Shown here one piece after another: positions 44,457-59,400 of a stretch of DNA of 64,000 bases. Source of the stretch: Trachythela sp. YZ-2020 (Eukaryota > Cnidaria > Anthozoa > Malacalcyonacea > Clavulariidae). Made by a program: the position numbers and the translations under genes. The notes beneath the pieces are model-generated. The model had not been told where the DNA came from. It saw only the letters and a list, made by a program, of their open reading frames with translations, and did no database searches. Numbering within the stretch: position 1 is the stretch's first letter; the number at the start of each line of letters is the position of its first letter. Location: contig JADLSH010000113.1 of assembly GCA_016169945.1 (NCBI GenBank), positions 2,685,001-2,749,000 on the forward strand. The letters are read 5' to 3'.

Positions 44457-47400
44457 ATGGCTTCTTTAAATATCGAAAATTGGACTCCCAACAATGTCGC
44501 TGAATGGATAAAAGGTATGGAAATACAGAAATTCGCGGCGAAATATTTATTTAATTCGTTCAAAACAAGGCGCCTGTTAATGCATTTTTCCCACTAGCTT
44601 GGCAGTGTTATTTAGTTAGACTTCGATTTTTGACCGCAAGAATACTTGTATATTATAGCCTGGTTTACAAATCTGTCGCCTGTTTAAATAGGTCTCTATT
44701 CACAGCTTATAAATGGCCTTGTTTTCTCTTAATTAAATTTGCGGTGAAGACTACAGCATCCAGTGGAATTCAGGCAATTTAATGAAGGCTGATTATTATA
44801 TATTCGCGAACTTTGAAGTCTGCAGTCTTGAAGCCGCTATATTTTACAACTGAATGTAGTCGTCTAGATGTAGCGTTGAATTTGTAAACAAAGCGTTTGA
44901 TTTGACTACAAAGAGGTTTTATTATTGGTACAGCTAAATAGCGAAAATAATTAATATAGAAATGTAAAATTGCTATCAATCGAGAATTTTCGAGGCGTAT
45001 TGAATCGATCATAAATTCGAAATTATAATATTCCAAGCTATCGAATTGTTACAATTCATTCTAGAACGCCTATACTATTCGCCAATTTTTTGTTGTTAAA
45101 ATCACAGCGATAAATTGCATTTAAAGCCTTATTTTTGTTGAAATAATTTCTGAGTTCGGGTGTAATAAAACGATATATAATTTGCGCTGAGTTGTAGCCC
45201 TTTAGTCCTTTGAGCTAATCTTGTAGTGCACGTTTAAGCCTTAATAGGAGGGGAGTAAAAATTACGAAATTATGTTGCAATTTAATCCATATTGGTTTAA
45301 TTTAACATGTACAATACAAAAGTAACCGTATTAAGTGTGTCTCTATTCTATGGCACAGCATTCGCCCAATTTTCCTGTTTGCTAATATAAAAGGCAACGA
45401 CACAGTTAATTGTATGTGTTGTATTGGCCTATGCACCGCCCTGCTACGCTATATTAAGGATGGAATACCGGAATTCGTATTGTATAATAAACAAATTAAA
45501 ATATATTGTAAGGTCAGGGGCTTTAACACGGCGTCCAGAACGGGTAAACTTTACATATATTGTGTAACAGACAAATCTTGGTTGAAAATGCACTCAAACA
45601 GTGAATTACTTCATGTACTTCAAAACTCATGGACACAATTCTTATTAATGAAATATATATCTGTATTGTACAAAATTGGCATTCTTTTAACCCTGTTATT
45701 CATTTTAAATACACATTTAAATGTACTGAATTATCGACGAATCCTTGTTTGAAAAACTCTTTGTAATTTCTCGGCACAACAACTTTACATTGATCTTTCA
45801 GGAGACACTTTTTATTGATTAATAATAAGTCTATGCTAATAATTTTCACTATTCTCACTTAGTTATTCAATAAAGCAGTCCGTATTCCCATATATACGAA
45901 TCAATTTGTCATCTGGAGACATTACGATTGTCTTATTATATTGCTTGGCCTTGTACAAGCTTCAAAGTTTACATAAAGGATCTGTTTGTGTAATTTTCTG
46001 CATAGTTGACATTCCTAATAAGGTCTGTTTGTGGAGTAACGAATATTTTATTACTCTGATAAGAGGTTGAAGTTCCTTGTTACACTTCCTCCAAGTCAAA
46101 ATATGGTCACGTTTCTTAAGGAAAACTGTGAATTCCAGTTTGTGCAGGGGTGGAAAATGATTGTTTTCTCATGAGCACAATCTGAGGTTAAAAATTCCAT
46201 GCAGACCATGGACCATGATCTGCAAGGTTTTTCTTCAAATTTTCAAGTTAGAAATCTTCAACCTAAAAAAATTCCTGCCGCTGTTTAAAATTTCCTGCAA
46301 GCGTTGCCTGCACTGCCCTCGTTCCAGCCCTGTGAATGTGTGAAAAAGATTGCAATGTGTGAACGAGTAGTGTTGATTCTGTCCCATTTGTGGAATCCCC
46401 TTATACAACTGCTACTAGTCAGAGAAAAGCTAACAAAAGCTAAACAAAATAGAACAGACTTTATTTATACAGAATAACTCTATCAGTTCTAAACTGTTCT
46501 CTTTAGATTCCAGTAAGGATCATCCTTTATTGATCCAGTGTTACCGCAGTAGGAACCTAAACTAAACTAACTTTATTTATACTGAATAGCTCTATCAGTT
46601 CTAAACTGTTCTCCCTAGAGGTCCAGTAAGAGTCATCTCTTATTGATCCAGTGTTACTACAGGAGGAAACCTAAACTAAACTAACTTTATTTATACTGGA
46701 TAGCTCTATCAGTTCTATATTATAAACTGTTCTTCCTAGAGATCCAGTAAGGGTCATCCTTTATTGGTCCAGTGTTACTACAGTAGGAACCTAAACTAAA
46801 CTAACTTTATTTATACTGGATAGCTCTATCAGTTCTGAACTGTTCTTCCTAGAGGTCCAGTAAGGGTCATCCTTTATTGGTCCAGTGTTACTACAGTAGG
46901 AACCTAAACTAAACTAACTTTATTTATACTGGATAGCTCTATCAGTTCTAAACTGTTCTTCCTAGAGGTCCAGTAAGGGTCATCCTTTGTTGGTCCAGTG
47001 TTACTACAGGAGGGAACCTAAACTAAACTAACTTTATTTATACTGGATAGCTCTATCTGTTCTGAACTGTTCTTCTGAACTGTTCTACAGGTCCAGTAAG
47101 GGTGATCCCTTACTGCTCCAATGTTACTACAGAATAAAACCTAAAGTAAACTAACTCTATTCGTAAACTGTTTTCCCTTGGGGTATGATAGAGCCATCTT
47201 TTTATTGGTCCATTGTTACTACAGAAGGTCACACCTAAGCCCAGGTCAAAACTTGGAAGCACTCTTTTCACATGCAACTGATGCACATGAAATTGCTGGT
47301 GATTAGATTATAGAAGCTTTATTTCAAGATCGCAAATACAAAACCTTATTTTTTAAATTTTAAAATGCTTTAAAAAACTATTTAACTGAAGGATGTTTTT

Positions 47401-50400
47401 AGATTTTAACTTTAGTTAGTAGTTTTAAATTTAGATACATTTTAACTAAACCTTTACATTGTAATTAATATCTGAAAAGCCCGTTTGGGAGATGCTAACA
47501 ATTTTAATAATAATAATAATTAGATCACACATGACAGGTATAAACAGGTGGCCTCAACAGGTTGAGCAAGTATCTGAACAAACACCTTACAGCTAGAGTA
47601 TGTAGATTGGAAAGATGACACTCAATCACCTGTTTCTGAAAGCTTGTAAAGAACTGTGCAAACGATGTTTGAATACTTCTATTATTCTTGGAGTGTATAT
47701 CAGACAGTTGTTATAAACCCCCACCTTGGTTACAATAACATAAGCAGCTTCGTAATCATTGTGTTTTAGACATTAAATAAAATTAGGAACAGGTGAAAAA
47801 TTAGGAACATTTCTAACCCTGATATTACAGGAATTGAACCCCTGTCATGGAGGTGACTATAGCCCACTTGAAGGCTGAGTTATAGCCTTAAGACATGGTA
47901 TGGTACGGTAAAACTTTATTTAACTACGCTAACCCCTACAGCAAAAGCTGATTTCCAAGAGGGGCGTAGATGTGAATATTCAAAATTACATTAAAAATTA
48001 CAAGAATTACACTAATTACAAGAGTACGCCGGCATACATATTAAATTTGAGATACAATTACAAGTTTTGAATAACATAAACAATCAGGAAATTTTAATTA
48101 ATTAATTGACTTAACCGGCCAGGTATCACTAATTCGTCTGGAAGGCTGCTCCACAGTTTAGCCCCTCAATAACTTAGACTCTTTTTAAGATATTCAGTCT
48201 TAGGATTGGGCAAATAAAGTTTTGTGGAAGAGCCTCGTAAGTTATAATATCGAGAGGAAGACGTCTGTTGAAAAATATCAGTTAGCATTTTTGGCACTAG
48301 ATTATGGGTTATTTTATACATTAAACTTGCTACAAACTGAGTTCTGCATACTACACTCAAAGGTTTCCATCCTAGTTCATTTAGAGCAAGTTCAGATTGA
48401 CCATGTCCATTTTTACGACCCATGATAACTCTAGCAGCCCTATTTTGTAATCTTTGGAGACGATCAGAAAGTGTACTAGACGAAGTTCTATATATTGAGG
48501 TTCTATGTGCCTATTGGACTTGGGAAGATGATTTCCATAATTCTGGATATATTGTACCTTGTAGGACTTGGACCTCAATTTGAATCTTGCTCCGAAGCCT
48601 TTGTTGATGAAGAAATTAATGGCAAAGCATTGTTGACCATCAATACAGAATATTTGACGGAGTTATCTGTGAGTTACGAGTCGAAGAACTAAATGAAATT
48701 GGTTTACATAAGCCACAGATTAACATTTGATGTACAATTTAATTGGTTTTTATTCCTAGATTGAAAGTGCCAATGATCAAAATGTTATTTTGGATGCAGT
48801 GCATTGTCTAATTGAAGTGGTAGGCTCATTGCCAGTTTTTAGATTTTTTCCACAGTGGAAACTTATGAGTATTTGGATCAGTCAGACAGACAGTTTGTCA
48901 ATGAATCGGTTGTTCAGTGGGTTAGTAACTTAGTTAGTCATTACTGTTTTGTACGAAGCAGGAAAATGGTAAATCTCCCTTTAGGTTTCACAAATGTGAG
49001 CCATAATGGAGAGTAATAGATAGACAGGATCCTGAAAACCACGGCACAGAGTAGAAAAAGTGGTTCAGAAAGTTAAATCAAAACAACTTCTTTTGTGGAA
49101 AATTGAGTGAGTGAGTCAAAGTAAGTCGTTCAGTCTGTCTGTCAGTCAGTCAGTGAATGATTGATTAAGTAAGTGAGTGAGTCAGTAAGTTGGTCAGTCT
49201 GTCTGTCAGTCAGTGAATGATTGAGTGAGTGAGTCAGTAAGTTGGTCAGTCGGTCAGTGATTGAGTGAGTTAGTCAATATTTCAATAATAGCACATTTTA
49301 CATCCTTTAGGACTCTTGTCTTCAAGGAGAGACTGTCCATGCGCAGGTCGTAGTCGTCAATGATCAAACAAAGACACTGATTGATAAACTAGAGAAAGAA
49401 TGTCGGGAGGCCAGCGAGGGAGACATCACAACAAGTGAAAGTTCCATGAAAATTGCTGAACGAGTTTATCAACTTGCAAAGAAACTTTTGTCATGGCTTT
49501 TGAGGTAAATTTTGTCATGGATCCTTTGCTTTTTGTGAGTTTCATGATAGGGCAATGGTAATTTATGTAAAACAGTCTATAACAGATCTATGTTTAGCTT
49601 TCGGAAATTGGGGTATTGATGACACACCTGTAGCTCTGTGACCTGGGATAGATTCGTGCAATTGTCTGATTATAATTTTACCTAAAGTCCTCATCAAACA
49701 AGGCTGAGAGTTGATGAGAGTCAATGAGAGTTACAACTCTTGTTTGTGTTTAATCGCCAAGCGTGGTTCAAATTTTAATGAGAGTTGATGAGAGTTTTCC
49801 TGTGTTTGACTGGTACGTATGGTAATATCCAGTCAACTCTCAGGCAATTCTTGTTCTTGTTTGACCGGCCATGGGAGTTTCATGAGTTCGTCGAACTCTC
49901 GTGCAAACTCTTGCTTGCCAAACACTGATCAACTTTGGTGTTAAGGCTGGGGAGATGGAAAATATTTTAGAGGAAGTGCAGCGGTCCAGACCCCAGCCAC
50001 CCTGGGAGGATGGTGCCCAGGATGTTAAGGTTTCAGACATTATCCTCCCCTGAAGTCAACAATGTGACTGTATGTATGTAATGTATATATGTATCAAATG
50101 ATGACTGTATTGAACTTGGCAAGTTGGAATACTTCTGTTATTTAATTTTAAGTTTTGACTTTAATCTATAATTTCACTTTTTCACAAGGGGAGGTGCAAA
50201 ACAATCCCATAGGAGGTGCGCACCTCCCAGCACCTCCCCTCAAAATCCACCATGGTTGCATGTGAGATGAGTGCTTTCCAGTTCAAACACCACAGGGGTA
50301 CTGGATACTCCTCATGGACCTCATGGACCTCAAGGGAGACGAGTTTAGAACTGATAGAGCTACAGTACCCAGTCTGAATAAGAAACGTACTTACTATGAT

Positions 50401-53400
50401 GCATATTGAATCTTTCATTTTCAGGTCACCATTTTCTGAGATGAATGCATGTTGGCCTCTAAAGGATTCTGTTTGTCGAGTTGTAAGAGATATGACAGAT
50501 GAGGTAGTGTATATACAGTGGTTTAATTGGGAATCTTAGGATCTTGAGCATTAATAGGGCCAGTCATCCATAATTATCAACATTTTCACAAGCATAGAAA
50601 GAACACGTCTAGTTTTTTCTACCTGATCTCCTCCCTCCCAGAGTATTTTCTTCAATGTTGAACTGTGGTAATGATGATGATGTACCTATCGTCGACATTT
50701 AAAAAGTATACATTGGTCATGAACCCCCTCCCTCCTAGCATGCGGTTTGTATACTTGTGAAAATGTTGACAATTATGGAGGACCCCTTAGTAAGATAGAC
50801 TTAGGATACTCTTAAGAAGTTTCAGGTCTTTAGGATCAATCTACCTGAAAAAATGCATAAAGAAATTTGACGTTTCGAGCGAATGCCCTTCGATTGCTAA
50901 CTTCTAGTGCTACGAACGCTAGTGCTCTAAGTGCTACTAACTTTCAGACGAAGGGCTTTCGCTCGAAACGTCTAAGTTCTTGTGGACACCGAGTGTCTAG
51001 TTCATGCATTCATCGGCAGCAAAATTGACTATTGTAATGGACTGCTCTATGGTCTGCCAACTTCTGCTACCAGTAAACTTCAACGTGTACAGAATGCTGC
51101 TGCAAGGCTTGTCACCGGCTCGCCTAGATTCTGCCACATAACACCAGTTCTGGAGTCGCTTCATTGGTTACCTATTAAATACCGAATCCACTTTAAGATT
51201 GTCTTGTTGACTTTTAAATGTATATACGGTTTAGCTCCCCAATACCTTGTAAAACTTATATCTATAAGGACAAACTCTAGATATAGTTTGAGATCATGTG
51301 ACAGCCTATCTCTTACACCACCTAGTGGGAAATGTTTGGCTACACTTGGTGATAGAGCATTTCAGTCGGCTGCTCCAAAACTCTGGGACGGATTACCTGC
51401 AAATATTCGTTGTATTGATTCGTTTCCGTCATTCAAAACAGCATTGAAGACATATTTATTTAGACTAGCTTTTAGGTCTTGAATGATCTTTTTAACATTA
51501 TTTTATCATGTATGCTTTTTAGACATGAGTAGTGTTAGGTTCATTGTTGTAATGCGCATGTGAACATATTTCCATGCTAACATGCGCAATATAAATTCAA
51601 TATATTATTATTATTATTATTAAGTTGGGCAAATTTTCAGTCCAAGTCAGGGAAAAAATATGAGGAGAACTAAATGGAAAAGCAAAAAATTTAACCAAAG
51701 CAATCTAGTCTGTGTGATTTGGAAATAAAAGTGTTATTGAACAACTACAAACTTATATCAGAGGGGGGGATGAGTAATGTTGCATTAAAGGTCAGACATT
51801 TTCAGTGCTATTTGGGGAAAATGTTCTCTGCCCCCCCCTAAAAATTTGGGCCTGTATGCCTATGGCAGGGATGGATCCAGCATGATCTGATAGGAGGGTG
51901 CTGGTCATGAAGCAGGGTGTGGCCGGCGTCCGAAGCAGGGTGAATCATCACTAAGGACCGACTGCATGATTGCCTTGATGGTCAAAAAGGCCTATCAATG
52001 GCCAGATACTTGATTTGTGTTTGATAAATGCCCTGTCAAATCCAAAATTCAGATTTGATATGGAGTTTGCACACCCCCCTGCACCCCCCAGTAAATCCAT
52101 CCCTGCTCGTAAGAAATCCTATGGTCAATCAATGAGATATTCATTTACTCTTAACCGCCCTTAACGCCTATAATTAAAACCAACCGTTCAATTGCTGTTA
52201 CACCAACTGATATTTTGCCAATGCAAACGCATAATCAAGTTCCAAGTTTTGAAGAAATCACTCATCCAAGGGTTGACAGTAAAACGGTTTAATCATTTGA
52301 CTTGCTTTTTGTTTCTCTAGAGTTTGTTGAAAAACCGTGAGCATTTGCAAGAAAATGTAAGTTCTGTTAATTATCACATCAAACGTTATGTTGTTAGTGC
52401 CTTGTGAGAAGATCAACTCTTTAGATTTGGAAGATTTAATTTTGTAAATATTTTAATTATATTCAATTTTCTAGTTGACGAAACTCCAAATTTCTTTTGA
52501 CCACTTTTTGAATGAGGAGCCACTGCATGAGGTGTTCAAGCAACCTCCTATATTGATCAATGAAGAGTTTACTTTGCAAGGAGAGGGATTGGTAAGGAAT
52601 AAAAATGTAACATTTTGTAGTGTTTGTACTGAATTGATGGCAGTGGACACTTAGGTTGCCAACATATAATCACCCTTTTGTTGCTGAAAATCTCAATTCT
52701 TAAAAACTTTTTGGCTTAAATGTCACGCAAATTTACTTCAATTATAGCCTATCAAGGCTTTCGTTGTTGTAAAATCATTGATACAGTTTTGTTACACAGT
52801 TAGCCAGCTATCATTCAAAGGCTTTGAGAAATTATTGGGGGGACGATTGCCTCCCTTCACCCCCCCCCCCCCTAGTTTCCGCCACTGATTGATGGCAAAG
52901 ATGAATATGGCGAATTGGAGACAAATATGGGGAATATGTTGAGCGATATGGTGAATGTGGAGATGACAGGGTACAAAAAATCTATATTTTCTAAATTGTG
53001 GTCTTTTGTTTTAGGGAATTGGTATTACCACATCTCACCATATTCATACTGTAAAATCTGTCATGGCAGAGGTAACAAACTAGCTTTGTCTAAAATTCAC
53101 TGGAAATTTTGTGTCACTGAACTTGACACTCGCTGTACTGCCCAATTCATTTGTCCTCTTGACAAGCAATTTACTTAATTGTTTTGCTTTGTCGAACATT
53201 CTAGTCACCAGCAGGAAAGAATGGAAATATTAAAAATGGTGATGAAATTGCGAACGTTAATGGACAATGTGTGGTGAGTATTAATTTTTTACATTACAAA
53301 CGCTTAAATAGATGATGTATGAGCGCTGATTAAGTAGAACAGTTTAGAACTGATATAGCTATCCAATATAAATAAAGTTAGCTTAGTTTACTTTTTAGTT

Positions 53401-56400
53401 TAGATCAGAAAACATTCCATATTCAAAATTGTTATTATAGATCGCTTGGCCACAGAAACATGTGATAAGCCTGATGAAATCGAAATCTGACTCTGTCTCA
53501 CTGACACTGAAGAAACTCCCCCCTGTCAAGGGACCTCTGAACAAGCCTTTAGATAAGCCTGGCACCCCCCTGAGTGAGGTGAATGTTGTCATGGATCGCA
53601 CCAAGGTTGCGCCAGAGAGACAGGCGCGCGGTGAAATGAAGGAGGCTGGGATCAAGGAAGAGACCAGCCTGGAAATGCAGGCAATTGAAAATGAAAATGC
53701 CGCTGAGGAAAATTCCGAACTGGAGGCTAGGATTGAAGGAATAACAGAGGAAGATGAAGGAAAACAGGATGAAAAGGAAAATAGGATAAACGAAGTGGAA
53801 GACGTAGAACCAGCTCCTGAGAAGGTAAGCAACATGATCAGGATTAAAGGGGTGTTTACATGAACCCTACACGAAGAGCTATAAATCATGGACATAACTG
53901 GTTAAGACTTCCTACCCCTTGATAAATTTCTTGTAAAATTGTGTTGCTTTTCTTAGCCCCACTCCCCCCACTCAATGTTGAGCCTGTATCATGATAAAGT
54001 TGTTTCGGGAATGTTCACAACGTTGACATGGGGAGAGTGGGTGACGAAGTTTGTTTTGGCAATGTACATTAACTTTGCAATATTTGGAGGAATGGTCTCA
54101 AGCGTTATGTCCAAGATTGTAGCCCAAGTGCCCAACCAGTAGCACTGGTTTTCGAATAAAAACCGACAGGAAAATGAATATTGTTAATGTGCTAACCCTA
54201 CTGGTAGCACTTTTGAATTTGGCAGGGCAATTATCAAACATAAATAAAATATTGGACTTTCGGGGGCCTCTCACCATCTAGACAACCATATTTTCCAACA
54301 TTTTCTAGAAAGCTCAGCCTCTTGGGGGTCCTCAGTGATGACGCACCCTGCCTCGTTCGACGGTCGCGCCCTGCTTCATAATCAGCGCTCGCTCAGCACC
54401 CCCTCCCCCCTCTTTACCAGATCAAGTTTGACCCATCACTGCTGTGATGAGAAAAAGCAGCCCTCTTGTTAGGGCTAGCTCGTTTGTGCAAACCGCATTA
54501 AGTAGTTTCAGTACAACTCGTCTATTTTCTTACAAAGTCCAAAATTACATTTTGCACTTCCTCGTCTTCTCAGGAAAATGTAGTTGAGGAGAAAACGGTC
54601 GATGAACAAGAAGCTCCCGCAAAGGAGGAGGACAAAGCGGACGAATATGAAGCCAAAGCGGACGAAAATGAAGCCAAAGCGGACGAAAATGAAGCCAAAA
54701 CGGACGAAAATGAAGCCAAAACTGAAACAGAAAAAGATGGCGAGGTTGAAAAGCCAGAAGATATTTCAAAAGAGGTGGAAAATGGACAACCGGAAAAGGA
54801 TGAAAAAGTAGATGAAACGAAAACGGAAGAAATAGCAAAGAATGACGAGACAAAAGAAGTAACTGAAGATAAAACTGAACAAGAGAGTGGCCCAGTTGTT
54901 TCGGGAGACAATGTGGCGGCAACTGCAAGCGAAACCGTCGAAGACCCAGGCGCGAGTGAGGATGTCGCGTCTAGTGGAGCGAATGATGAAGTAGGGAAGA
55001 TTGAAGTAAATGGAGATGTTAATGGCGAAGTGAAAGAACAGGAAAATCTTGAAACTAAAGACGAGAAGAAGGAAGACAAGGTTGTGAATGGTAAGTATAT
55101 TGTATTGGTGATATTTTATTTTATTCTATTTCACAAGATTCGCCTGACAAAACGAACATAAATTACCACTAAAATATTACACAATTTACATGCAGTACAA
55201 GTGACTGTGCATAGCGGGACCAAATCGACGGGCTGGCTACGCCACTGAGTGCAACCAGGGACTGGACAGAGATACTGTTGATTGTGTATATGGTGTTCTG
55301 TGACATCGTAGTGAATATATTTCAGTTGTTTTACACGAGGATGGATTTACCAGTGGGGTGCAAGAGGTACCAATTTGGGGGTGCCTTTAATAGCCGCTCT
55401 AAACATCTAGGACATTGCACATTGTTTAGGTGAAGAAACAGTGAAAACGCCAGAGAAATCGGAGAGCAACGAAGCTAAGAAAACAGATGAGAATTCCGAA
55501 CCGAAGTCCAAGGTGCGTGTAAATTTACTGGTGAAATAAAAGTCTGAACCAAATGGGATAAATTGGAAACTTGAATTGGCAACGTTTTCTTATCAGTAAC
55601 ATATCTTTTATAATTCTTTCAACTTAGGCTGAAGAACCTGAAGCAAAGATTGAAATAAATGTTGTGACTCCATCTCCGAAGAAAGAAGTCTCTCAACCAA
55701 CTGTTACACAAAATGGTGAAAATGGTATGTGGTGGATTGAGATTTTTGGGTATTATCGTCTATATTCATAGGCTACCATCAAGTAATAATACTCTTCCTT
55801 CGATAATACCCTAATCATCTACCACCCATGCTTGCCTTTTTGGTATAATTGATTATATATTTCTACTCCATGTAGATGCAAGCCCCAAGAAAGAGCCAGT
55901 CAGCCCAAGCAAGAAGCCAGGTCGTCCTGAACTACCCAAGATGAAAATTGGATCAGTGAAAAATGTCACTGTTGGAGGCGCAAGTAAGAATGTTTACTGA
56001 TATGTTTTTTTGTAGAGGCTGTTAAAGCATACAAGGGAAATATTCCCGAGTCCCACACAGGACTTGAATCCGTAAACCTTCAGATTGCTAGTCTGATAAA
56101 GTAACTGATAAGCTGAGTCTGACTTTATTTATCTCAGGCCTGGAAAAAAATAATCTCTTTCTGTGGCCACTGTTACCGAACAAAAATTTTCTGCCATGAA
56201 TATTCCGGCATGTAGCTAACTAGGCAAGAATGGAAATGGGAGTGTAAATGCCATAGCATACCCAGCCAGTCGAAGTGGTCTAATTTATGTACTATATGTT
56301 AAGTTGTATTATTAAACTTGATCACCCTTGCCCTCCAAGGCCTTGTCAACCTAACACTACTATTTAGTCCATCCGTTTCTCCCTCCCTTCACTTCCCTCC

Positions 56401-59400
56401 TAGAGGTCCAGTAAGGACCATCTCTTATTGATCCAGTGTTACTACAGGAGGAAACCTGAACTAAACTAACTTTATTTATACTGGATAGTTCTATCAGTTC
56501 TAAACTGTTCTCCCTAGAGGTCCAGTAAGGACCATCTCTTATTGATCCAGTGTTACCACAGGAGGAAACCTAAACTAAACTAACTTTATTTATACGGGAT
56601 AGCTCTATCAGTTCTAAACTGTTCTTCCTAGAGGTCCAGTAAGGACCATCTCTTATTGATCCAGTGTTACTACAGGAGGAAACCTAAACTAAACTAACTT
56701 TATTTATACTGGATAGCTCTATCAGTTCTAAACTGTTTTTCCTAGAGGTCCAGTAAGGACCATCTCTTATTGATCCAGTGTTACTACAGGAGGAAACCTA
56801 AACTAAACTAACTTTATTTATACTGGATAGCTCTATCAGTTCTAAACTGTTCTTCCTAGAGGTCCAATAAGAGTCCTCTCTTATTGATCCAGTGTTACTA
56901 CAGGAGGAAACCTAAACTAAACTAACTTTATTTATACTGGATAGCTCTATCAGTTCTAAACTGTTCTTCCTAGAGGTCCAGTAAGGACCATCTCTTATTG
57001 ATCCAGTGTTACTACAGGAGGAAACCTAAACTAAACTAACTTTATTTATACTGGATAGCTCTATCAGTTCTAAACTGTTCTTCCTAGAGGTCCAGTAAGG
57101 ACCATCTCTTATTGATCCAGTGTTACTACAGGAGGAAACCTAAACTAAACTAACTTTATTTATACTGGATAGCTCTATCAGTTCTAAACTGTTCTTCCTA
57201 GAGGTCCAATAAGAGTCCTCTCTTATTGATCCAGTGTTACTACAGGAGGAAACCTAAACTAAACTAACTTTATTTATACTGGATAGTTCCATCAGCTCTA
57301 AACTGTTCTTCCTAGAGATCCAGTAAGGGCCATCCCGATCCAGTGTTGCTACAGGATGAAACCTAAACTAAACTAACTTTATTTACACTGGATAGCTCTA
57401 TCAGTTCTAAACTCTTCTTCTTACTAGATAGCTCTATCAATTATGTAAAGAATAAAAGCCGAAACCCAATCCATTATTTGAGAGGATGGACAGCAGCGAG
57501 TCGCAGGGCGAGGTGCTGTCCATTCTCTCAAATAATGGATTGGGTTGAGGCTTTTAGACTGCTTAAAACCCAGCTTGCATAAATTATTTTTAAAACGAGT
57601 TGATGCATGCGTATCAAAGAATGGACGTCATACACGACTAAGCATTGGAACTATATCGATGTGCAAAATTATTGCTTGAGCTTGTAAGAGTAACAGGAGA
57701 ATACCTGCGGTGTTTGGTAGAGTCAAACTGGAAGCACTCCTCTCTCGCATGTGAAAGTATAATCAGATAACTGCATATTACAGCCGGGATCGAAGCCGGG
57801 TCACAGAGTTGAAAGGTACATGCAATAACGACCGTGCCCTGCCATGTATTATAGAAGTCTTAATCATTCCATGGTCGCACACCAATACGGTATGTTTGTT
57901 CTGGTTTAGGTGCAAAGCAAGTCGAGGTATATGGAGTTGTCCGGCGACCAAAGAACCAAAAGCAGATCGGTGGTGCGCCAAATAAACGCATATCTTGTAT
58001 CGAGCTTGGTGAAGCTGACTGCGAAGGATGGCTTACGAAACGAAGTGAGTACAGAATTTTGTCTGTGCGCTCCTCCTCCTCCCCCCCTACCTCCTTCCTC
58101 CTATCTGGATCCAGCCCTGCAAAAGACAAGCTTGACTCTAGAATATCTCACAGGGTGACCATTACTTGCTTTATCGCTCGTCCCCCCCCCCGAGTAAACG
58201 CCCATCAATGACTGTTTTCTCCTTTCGCCAGGTGGGGGTCATGGTATTACGCCAACAAGATGGCGGCGACAGTGGTGTGTGTTGAAAGAGGAACATTTGT
58301 ATTATTATAAAACGTCGTTTGATCGTGAGGCTGGCGGAGTGATCGAGATTACTGGATATAATATGTCCGCTGCTCCGGAAATAAGGAAATCTTTGTAAGT
58401 GTATTAATTAAACATATGGGCCTTTTGCATTGTGGCGTAGGAACCGGCGGGGGGGGGGGCATAGGAGCACGTGTCCCCCCAAGTTTTCTTCAAAGTGCCC
58501 TTTTCTCCTGCTAAAACAATGGCCTTTTCTTATAGAAGAGGTGCCCTTAAGACCAAGTGCCCCTTCAACTTAAATTAGTTAACGTTTCCTCCTGTAGTAA
58601 CACTGGGCCAATAAGAGATTACCCTTGCTGGACATCTAGGGAGAACAGTTTAGAACTGATAGAGCTATCCAGTATAAATAAATTTAGTTTCGTGTAGGTT
58701 TCCTCTTGTAGTAACACTGGACCAATAAGAGATGGCTCTTACTGGACCTCTAGGGAGAACAGTTTAGAACTGATAGAGCTATCCAGTATAGATAAAGTTA
58801 GTTTAGTTATGTTATGCTTTTATATATAGTTCAGTATTCTATACGTTTTCTCTCATTTCCAGTGCGTTCAAGTGTGAAAAAGAAGGAGCGAAGAAATACT
58901 TCTTTCATGCTGACAACGAGGTGGACAGAGAAATGTGGATTAAAGGCCTCAACTCGACCTCGCGAGGCGAGCGCAAACAGAAGGAGATCGGTGCGGGACA
59001 GATGAATGAAGCCGCTGAACGCAAGAGCAGTGTTTCGGGTCTCAAGGCTGCGCAATCCAATCGACCGAGAACTGGATCAGTTTTAGCAGGTATGCTATAT
59101 ATATGTACGTCATGTAACCAATGTAAAAATCTCACATCTTGTCAACAAGATGTGTTCGAAACCGGCTTGTATAGCAAGCTTGTCAACAAGTTGTAACAAT
59201 GTTGTCATTTTATCAAGTTTCTACAAGGTTGTCACTCACAACTTGTTAACGAGTTGTTGAATTGCTGGGGCCGGTTGTATAAATAAGTAGTTAAAGTTAA
59301 GTATAGTTAATGCGATAGTTAGCGCGAATTTTAGAGTTAACTACTATTTAACTACAAAACGAGAGTTAAAATGTAGTTAAGACTTTTATACAACCGGCCC

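Noticed and set aside
45414..45752. 112-codon open frame in CNK intron 1
   Set aside because: No domain, no splice context, and a composition typical of AT-rich intron sequence.
53395..55079. Ser-rich minus-strand frames of 127-169 codons opposite CNK exons 10 and 11
   Set aside because: They are antisense to acidic low-complexity exons; serine-rich complements of Glu/Asp/Lys codons are expected, and no start or splice context supports them.
56390..57440. Promoter array suggested by repeated TATA-like TTTATTTATAC words
   Set aside because: The motif is simply part of each 114-bp satellite unit inside an intron; nothing indicates initiation there.
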